NCBI GenBank assembly: GCA_031254635.1
Contig: JAIRUB010000215.1
Coordinates: 1-10,520 of the forward strand
Origin: Prevotellaceae bacterium
Lineage (GTDB): Bacteria > Bacteroidota > Bacteroidia > Bacteroidales > UBA932
DNA: 10,520 nt
Reading direction: 5' to 3'
Shown here: positions 7,101-10,520 of the stretch, piece by piece
Layout of the letters: every line of letters begins with the position of its first letter
How positions within the stretch are numbered: position 1 is the stretch's first letter
Made by a program: the position numbers and the translations under genes
Notes under the pieces: model-generated
What the model was told of the DNA's origin: nothing
Seen by the model: the letters and a program-made list of their open reading frames with translations, nothing else
Databases searched by the model: none

Positions 7101-7399
7101 GCAGGGCTGTAGTCGTTAGGAATATGAGCTACTTCTTTTACGCCATCTACTTTTGTGATGCAAACTCTACGGATTTTTCCATCCACCAACATTTCGCAGG
7201 CGCCGCATTTACCGATGCCGCACTCCAAACTGCGTTCACGTTGATCTAAGCTGTGGCTATGTACCGGAAAACCGGCCTGATGTAAAGCTGCTGCGATGGT
7301 AAACCCTTTTTCTCCGATGATTTTTTTACCATCAAATGTAAATTCCACCTTTTCGGTAACAGGAATTTTTAAAACGGGGTGCTTGTTTATTTTATACAT
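4178..7399 (-). CDS. Single-chain Fe-S flavoprotein dehydrogenase, SoxA/HcnAB plus DAO type
   Basis: A 1073-residue fusion with no signal peptide, so presumably cytoplasmic. In order: a [2Fe-2S] ferredoxin domain (about 14-108; Cys60, 65, 68, 80); a FAD/NAD disulfide-reductase fold with GxGxxG at 121-126, a second GxGxxG at 268-273 and the FAD motif GVGD at 385-388; eight cysteines for two [4Fe-4S] clusters (461, 467, 470, 474; 495, 498, 501, 505); a beta-rich linker (about 518-580); a BFD-like [2Fe-2S] domain (Cys606, 608, 642, 647); and a DAO amine-oxidase fold with GxGxxG at 706-711 and GMRGHGF at 1028-1034. HcnABC, opine oxidase and hydroxyproline dehydrogenase spread these domains over two or three subunits. 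Sarcosine oxidase alpha has a folate-binding domain where this one has DAO. Likely role: dye- or quinone-linked oxidation of an amine or imino acid, substrate unknown. The start is the ATG at 7399; the upstream extension begins at TTG. Confidence 0.85.
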   Translation of the reverse strand: MYKINKHPVLKIPVTEKVEFTFDGKKIIGEKGFTIAAALHQAGFPVHSHSLDQRERSLECGIGKCGACEMLVDGKIRRVCITKVDGVKEVAHIPNDYSPAALVPNTEKPWRVYKTIVAIIGAGPAGLAVREDLNKHKVHNIVIDNNAQIGGQFLMQTHQFFFFEKEKKFGGMRGFDIAKTLAGENLDGIFLNSTVWDILEGNRLAVKDMLTEEVYYVDAQHLVIATGAVPFMPAFKNDDLPGVYTAAVVQKMMNNELTLLGKNILTIGAGNIGYLTSYQAMQAGATVKAIIEAQPYEGGFPVQANRVRRLGIPIMTSHILLEAISNKNRTGITGAVIAQCKSFKPIPGTEQIVEGIDAINICTGLIPDDQLLIKGNEMFGRNCHGVGDAIRIGEGTSAVLRGKQCAYEILQALGIRFDYDEYLSVSKEYIDSQQHPMRVIETAFRPSKERAEGKGFVQLDCLYGFACNPCAFACKHEAITKSSTDAVPIIDFEKCTGCMDCVYQCPGLAIFGYNYAKQWVFLPIEYAVDEGAEVFLVNNQGEKVGEGIIEKVLLKANKTNVARVKVKSPEGKDLLEVRGFIVKENYPEPLQLLLVKEKSDNQVYVCHCEDVKVEEIIQAVGNRKFISVDELKHITRLGMGPCRGKRCILRVKQLLRGYGIEVTGDATPRGPMANQINVGELHSKKVHEYIITPERKMIKVNALVAGGGIAGSSLFRYLAEAGMKPFLVNDEYGGSWRNIAAGRPAFSLPALAEIATQNLQLFKELHANSDIDFTLIRYVNFAHDEATYKSLDASKAWSDAYMIEAKDFCKEISSEFNPHCKTYSHALITNNCWHATPGKTIDILRKIGTQQGGTILEKAKVIDVEKVGKEYRVIVLNRQGEYVEYHTELFINALGAKANEFAQKVGIETGLFPVKHQAFITRRMPLLGKNGAPLDMLIDRRKYRSFSAVYGQQLAETGQIIGCASPAIDALETEKNLKTNSQEFMEIISEVFSDWIPKFSGIGLQALWSGYYVEPRYIVDPELGLFIGMRGHGFMLSQYIAKLYVDALKGKAVPDYFHHLKLSGQGLSEMAFK

Positions 7400-7431
7400 A
7401 TTTATTTTTAAGTTTTTGTTAAAAACAGCAG

Positions 7432-7439
7432 CGAATATA
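7432..7439 (-). promoter_or_regulatory. Possible -7 element for the oxidoreductase gene
   Basis: The minus strand reads TATATTCG, one mismatch from TAnnTTTG, 32 bases before the ATG at 7399. No TTTG lies at the expected 19-base spacing; that position reads TTTT, and a TTG sits 4 bases further upstream. It is a weak candidate, supported mainly by its place in the divergent gap (7400-7513) that must hold promoters for both genes. Confidence 0.25.
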
Positions 7440-7481
7440 CAATATTTCTTTCTATTATAAAACAATTTACGGATATTTTCG

Positions 7482-7489
7482 TAATTTTG
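7482..7489 (+). promoter_or_regulatory. Probable -7 element for rnhB
   Basis: TAATTTTG matches TAnnTTTG fully and lies 24 bases before the ATG at 7514, giving a very short leader. The -33 position 19 bases upstream reads AAAA rather than TTTG, so only half of the consensus is present. The element also supports starting rnhB at 7514, because the in-frame TTG at 7487 overlaps it. Confidence 0.42.
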
Positions 7490-7513
7490 TTGTATGAAAA
7501 AGGAATTTGGTAT

Positions 7514-8122
7514 ATGAAAGAAAACGTTCTACAATCGTACTTGCATAAAGATTTGCTTGAAGCCGGCTGCGATGAGGCGGGAAGAGGCTGTTTGGCCGGC
7601 CCTGTTTGTGCTGCTGCCGTCATTCTACCACCCGAATTCTACCACCCTTTATTGAATGACTCAAAGCAAATGACTAAAAAACATCGTGATGAATTGCGTG
7701 AAATTATTGAAAAAGAGGCTATAAGTTGGTTTGTAGCCTTGGTTTCGCCAAAAGAAATTGATAAACTGAACATCCTGAGAGCTTCCATTAAGGCTATGCA
7801 CCGCGCCTTAGACGGTTTGATTACAATTCCCGAATTTATTTTAGTGGATGGAAATAAATTCCACCCCTATAAAAATATTCCCCATCAATGTGTGGTTAAG
7901 GGCGATGCAACTTTTACAACTATAGCGGCAGCCTCAGTATTGGCTAAAACGCATAGGGATGATTATATGTGTAAATTGTCTTTAAAATATCCTGAATATG
8001 AATGGAATAAAAATGTTGGCTATCCTACGGAAAAGCACCGAGCAGCGATTGTCCGTTATGGAATAACTCCCCAGCACCGCAAAAGTTTTAGGCTAATTAA
8101 TGAGCAATTAGAATTATTTTAG
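7514..8122 (+). CDS. rnhB: Ribonuclease HII
   Basis: A 202-residue cytoplasmic enzyme that cuts RNA in RNA-DNA hybrids and starts removal of single ribonucleotides embedded in DNA. The diagnostic block GCDEAGRGCLAGP (18-30) carries catalytic Asp20 and Glu21 and the GRG motif that senses the ribonucleotide 2'-OH. Asp112 in LVDGNKF and Asp131 in VKGDATF complete the DEDD metal site. IAAASVLAKTHRD (137-149) is the standard family helix. The length is typical. The ATG at 7514 is chosen because the nine-codon extension begins with TTG and overlaps a -7 element. The protein ends QLELF, close to the bacterial sliding-clamp-binding consensus. It is divergent from the oxidoreductase gene and 35 bp ahead of the S46 peptidase gene. 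Confidence 0.96.
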   Translation: MKENVLQSYLHKDLLEAGCDEAGRGCLAGPVCAAAVILPPEFYHPLLNDSKQMTKKHRDELREIIEKEAISWFVALVSPKEIDKLNILRASIKAMHRALDGLITIPEFILVDGNKFHPYKNIPHQCVVKGDATFTTIAAASVLAKTHRDDYMCKLSLKYPEYEWNKNVGYPTEKHRAAIVRYGITPQHRKSFRLINEQLELF

Positions 8123-8130
8123 TACATTTG
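8123..8130 (+). promoter_or_regulatory. Probable -7 element for the S46 peptidase gene
   Basis: TACATTTG is a full match to TAnnTTTG. It begins at the base after the rnhB stop codon and lies 27 bases before the ATG at 8158. The -33 position (8100-8103) reads ATGA, so the upstream half is missing. The peptidase may be transcribed both from here and by readthrough from rnhB. Confidence 0.42.
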
Positions 8131-8157
8131 TAATAAGAAAAACACACAATAAACACA

Positions 8158-10302
8158 ATGAAAAAAGTTTTATTCTCAATTCTTTGCGCAAGTTTGTTGC
8201 TTGCTCAACCCCTAAGGGCCGATGAGGGCATGTGGCTCTTGCCCCTGCTTGAAAAATTGAATGCTTCTGCTATGCGGGAAAAAGGCCTTACGCTTTCTGT
8301 AGAAGATATTTACAGTATTAATAATTCCAGCCTGAAAGATGCAATAGTAATTTTTGGCGGCGGATGTACGGGTGAAATCATATCGCCCGATGGTTTATTA
8401 CTCACCAATCACCACTGTGGTTATGGCGTTATTCAACGGCATAGTACTATGGAACACGATTATTTGAAAGATGGCTTTTGGGCGATGTCGCGCGAGCAGG
8501 AAATTTCCTCGCCGGATTTATCGGTGCAGTTCCTTGACTATGTCGAAGATGTAAGCGCTCAAATTTTACCGGAGGTAGTCGGCATTACCGATGAAAAAGT
8601 CCGCTCTGCAAAGCTCACCGAACTTTACAGAGAGTTAACTAAGGATTTAAATAAGCCCGCTCAGGGCCTTCGTGCGGCCGTGTATTCCATGTTTAACGGC
8701 AACGCCTACTACTTGTTTGTGTATAAAATATACGAGGATGTTCGTTTTGTAGGCGCTCCGCCTTCGTCTATTGGGAAATTCGGCGCTGATACCGACAACT
8801 GGATGTGGCCCCGCCACACAGGCGACTTTGCGCTCTTCCGTGTATATACGGACAAGGAGGGTAATCCCGCAAAATATGCAACCGACAATATTCCACTGAA
8901 ACCTAAAAAATATTTGAATATATCCATCGCCGGACTCGAAGAGGGCGACTATGCGATGATTATAGGCTACCCGGGCAACACCAATCGGTATATGACATCA
9001 TGGGAAATGCAACAAATGATGGAGGTTGCCAATGCTATTCGTATTGAAGTACGCGGCATTCGTCAGGAAGTAATGCTGAAAGATATGTTGGTCGATCCGA
9101 AAATAAAAATTCAATACGCATCGAAATATTCCGGCTCCACCAATGGTTGGAAAAATGCTATTGGGATGAACCGCGGTTTGAAAAAACTCAACGTGATGGT
9201 TCAAAAACAGAAAATAGAACAACGTTTTGAAACCTTTGCTGCAAAAAGTAAAAATGCCGATTACAAAGCGGCGCTGCAAAACATTCAAGAGACTGTTGCC
9301 GGCAGAGCCGATAATTATACCGTAATGCAATATTATAATGAAGCTATGCATGTAATTGAATTGACAACAATGGCCACTCATGCCGAGGCTTACTACAAAG
9401 CTTTGGAAGCAAAAAATGACAGTACAATCAAGGTTGAAAAAACAAGATTATTACCGAGTGTGGAACGTTTTTATAAAGACTACAGCATGCCTACCGATGT
9501 AAAGGTAGCCAAGGCAATGTTGAAAGAATTTACATCGAAGGTAGACAAGGCTCATTGGCCATCGGCATTGGTTGAGGCAGATGAAAGATATCAAGGAAAT
9601 TTTGATAAATATGTTGATGAGTTGTTTGCTCAATCAATCTTCGTGAGTGAAGCTAAGTTTAAAGCTTTTACTGAAAATCCTTCGGCAGAACAATTAGCTG
9701 CCGATCCGGCTTATGCGCTATCTGCATCCATACGTACAAGCAGTATGGCGTTGATGAGTAAATTAGAGCCTTACTCGCAACAATTGGCTAAGGGCCGCCG
9801 CCATTTCTTAGCCGGATTGATGGAAATGGATAAGGACAAAGTCTTTTACTCGGATGCCAACTTCAGCACGCGCTTAACCTACGGAAGTATATTATCGTAT
9901 GAGCCTGCCGACGGAGTCATTTATAAATACTACACTACCATGAAAGGCGTTATGGAAAAAGAAGACCCCAACAATTGGGAATTTGTTGTGCCCGACAAAT
10001 TAAAACAGTTGTATGAAGCTAAGGATTTTGGTCCTTACGCCATGAAAAACGGTGAAATGCCGGTAGCTTTTCTCACCAATAACGATATTACCGGCGGCAA
10101 CTCCGGCAGTCCGGTGATGAATGCCCGCGGCGAACTGATTGGTTGTGCCTTCGATGGCAATTGGGAAGCCATGAGCGGCGATATTGCCTTTGAACCCGAA
10201 TTGCAACGCTGCATCAATGTCGATATCCGTTATGTGCTGTTTATTATCGAAAAATTCGCCAATGCTAAACACCTGATTGATGAGATGACGATTGTGAGGT
10301 AA
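8158..10302 (+). CDS. dpp7: Family S46 dipeptidyl-peptidase, DPP7 type
   Basis: A 714-residue periplasmic serine exopeptidase that releases dipeptides from peptide N-termini. The signal peptide is residues 1-21, with likely cleavage after PLRA. A chymotrypsin-like fold split by a helical insertion (about 290-560) is typical of S46. The triad is the His of TNHHCG (His85 or His86), Asp223 in RHTGDF (219-224) and Ser649 in GGNSGSP (646-652). The usual FDGNWE and VDIRYVLF segments follow. Eighteen residues past the serine lies Gly667. In the Porphyromonas gingivalis enzymes this site is Gly in DPP7 (hydrophobic P1) and Arg or Ser in DPP11 (acidic P1), so DPP7-like specificity is inferred. The length is close to the roughly 710-720 residues of characterised members. 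Such enzymes feed dipeptides to uptake systems in proteolytic Bacteroidota. The start is the ATG at 8158, 35 bp past rnhB. Confidence 0.93.
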   Translation: MKKVLFSILCASLLLAQPLRADEGMWLLPLLEKLNASAMREKGLTLSVEDIYSINNSSLKDAIVIFGGGCTGEIISPDGLLLTNHHCGYGVIQRHSTMEHDYLKDGFWAMSREQEISSPDLSVQFLDYVEDVSAQILPEVVGITDEKVRSAKLTELYRELTKDLNKPAQGLRAAVYSMFNGNAYYLFVYKIYEDVRFVGAPPSSIGKFGADTDNWMWPRHTGDFALFRVYTDKEGNPAKYATDNIPLKPKKYLNISIAGLEEGDYAMIIGYPGNTNRYMTSWEMQQMMEVANAIRIEVRGIRQEVMLKDMLVDPKIKIQYASKYSGSTNGWKNAIGMNRGLKKLNVMVQKQKIEQRFETFAAKSKNADYKAALQNIQETVAGRADNYTVMQYYNEAMHVIELTTMATHAEAYYKALEAKNDSTIKVEKTRLLPSVERFYKDYSMPTDVKVAKAMLKEFTSKVDKAHWPSALVEADERYQGNFDKYVDELFAQSIFVSEAKFKAFTENPSAEQLAADPAYALSASIRTSSMALMSKLEPYSQQLAKGRRHFLAGLMEMDKDKVFYSDANFSTRLTYGSILSYEPADGVIYKYYTTMKGVMEKEDPNNWEFVVPDKLKQLYEAKDFGPYAMKNGEMPVAFLTNNDITGGNSGSPVMNARGELIGCAFDGNWEAMSGDIAFEPELQRCINVDIRYVLFIIEKFANAKHLIDEMTIVR

Positions 10303-10370
10303 ATGGGTTATGGCGCAGATTAACTTTGCTACTAAGGTTGTTTTGTTAAGAACAATAATACTAAAGTGAT

Positions 10371-10520
10371 CTATATTTCATTCCGGAATGGGTCAAAAAA
10401 AATATATTTGTAAGCACAGGTGGATATTACGATGTCTTTGTTGATTTCATTGGCAGCGTTATCAATAAACGAACTGATTTCTTCGAGCGATTTAAACAAT
10501 TTATTGGTAAAGGCTCTTTT
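10371..10520 (-). CDS. C-terminal end of an IS630-like transposase (partial)
   Basis: A minus-strand frame enters at the right edge of the window, runs 49 codons without a stop and ends at TAG (10373-10371). It reads TNKLFKSLEEISSFIDNAAN, then INKDIVISTCAYKYIFF, ending FRNEI. An N.[LV]F..L.E......A...L pattern followed by a short helix and an aromatic-rich tail resembles the C-terminal end of IS630-family DDE transposases. The catalytic residues would lie outside the window, so the assignment rests on this tail alone. The frame is convergent with the S46 gene, leaving a 68-bp gap that could hold the element's terminal inverted repeat. Alternative: the tail of an unrelated host gene. Confidence 0.45.
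   Translation of the reverse strand, partial: KRAFTNKLFKSLEEISSFIDNAANEINKDIVISTCAYKYIFFDPFRNEI

Noticed and set aside
4178..7399. Reading the large oxidoreductase as heterotetrameric-type sarcosine oxidase
   Set aside because: No aminomethyltransferase (folate-binding) domain is present and the C-terminal part is a DAO fold, so a sarcosine oxidase label would over-specify the substrate.
7400..7465. Upstream extension of the oxidoreductase frame to a TTG codon
   Set aside because: The extra 22 residues precede the ferredoxin domain without family support, use TTG and lie in the divergent promoter gap. The ATG at 7399 follows an AT-rich leader typical of this phylum.
7487..7513. Upstream extension of the rnhB frame to a TTG codon
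   Set aside because: It adds nine residues not expected for RNase HII, uses a rare start codon and overlaps a full TAnnTTTG promoter element; the ATG at 7514 is a better start.
8998..9381. A 127-codon minus-strand frame opposite the S46 peptidase gene
   Set aside because: Antisense to the conserved helical domain of the peptidase, rich in His/Phe/Ile from reversed codons, with no family resemblance or promoter.
10343..10355. TTGTT-AAG-AACAA hairpin considered as a terminator behind the S46 gene
   Set aside because: The stem is only five mostly A-T pairs and no T-tract follows on either strand; it may instead belong to an insertion-sequence end.

Overview
The window is chromosomal DNA of a member of the Bacteroidota. 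The support is: a PorE-like TPR/PD40/OmpA envelope protein, a family S46 dipeptidyl-peptidase, a RecX of the type seen in this phylum, AT-rich ATG starts without Shine-Dalgarno sequences, and promoter elements of the Bacteroidota form (TTTG, 19 bases, TAnnTTTG). Genus cannot be read from this sequence. The DNA looks like ordinary vegetative chromosome, with insertion-sequence DNA probably touching the right edge.

Layout. Positions 1-336 hold no intact gene, only a possible degraded coding fragment (98-253) and a heptad repeat with an inverted repeat next to the first stop codon. Four genes then lie on the minus strand and are read right to left: the fused iron-sulfur/flavin oxidoreductase (4178-7399), recX (3617-4063), a nine-TPR secreted protein (2446-3501) and the PorE-like protein (337-2391). 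A well-formed promoter at 3569-3599 suggests that the TPR gene, with the PorE-like gene 54 bp behind it, forms its own unit. From 7514 two genes run on the plus strand: rnhB (RNase HII, 7514-8122) and a DPP7-type S46 peptidase (8158-10302). The right edge carries the C-terminal 49 codons of a minus-strand reading frame that looks like an IS630-type transposase.

How the genes relate. The TPR and PorE-like proteins and the S46 peptidase all have signal peptides and belong to envelope organisation and periplasmic peptide breakdown. RecX and RNase HII are genome-maintenance proteins. The large oxidoreductase stands alone: it joins in one chain the parts that HcnABC, opine or hydroxyproline dehydrogenases keep on two or three subunits, and no neighbour shows its substrate.

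Most worth a second look: (1) the single-chain amine/imino-acid dehydrogenase with four predicted Fe-S clusters and two flavin-binding folds; (2) 7-base-period repeats beside three of the four minus-strand stop codons, with a different word in each but the same period; (3) the QLELF C-terminus of RNase HII, which matches the sliding-clamp-binding consensus. I found no CRISPR array, tRNA, rRNA, defence island or phage module.
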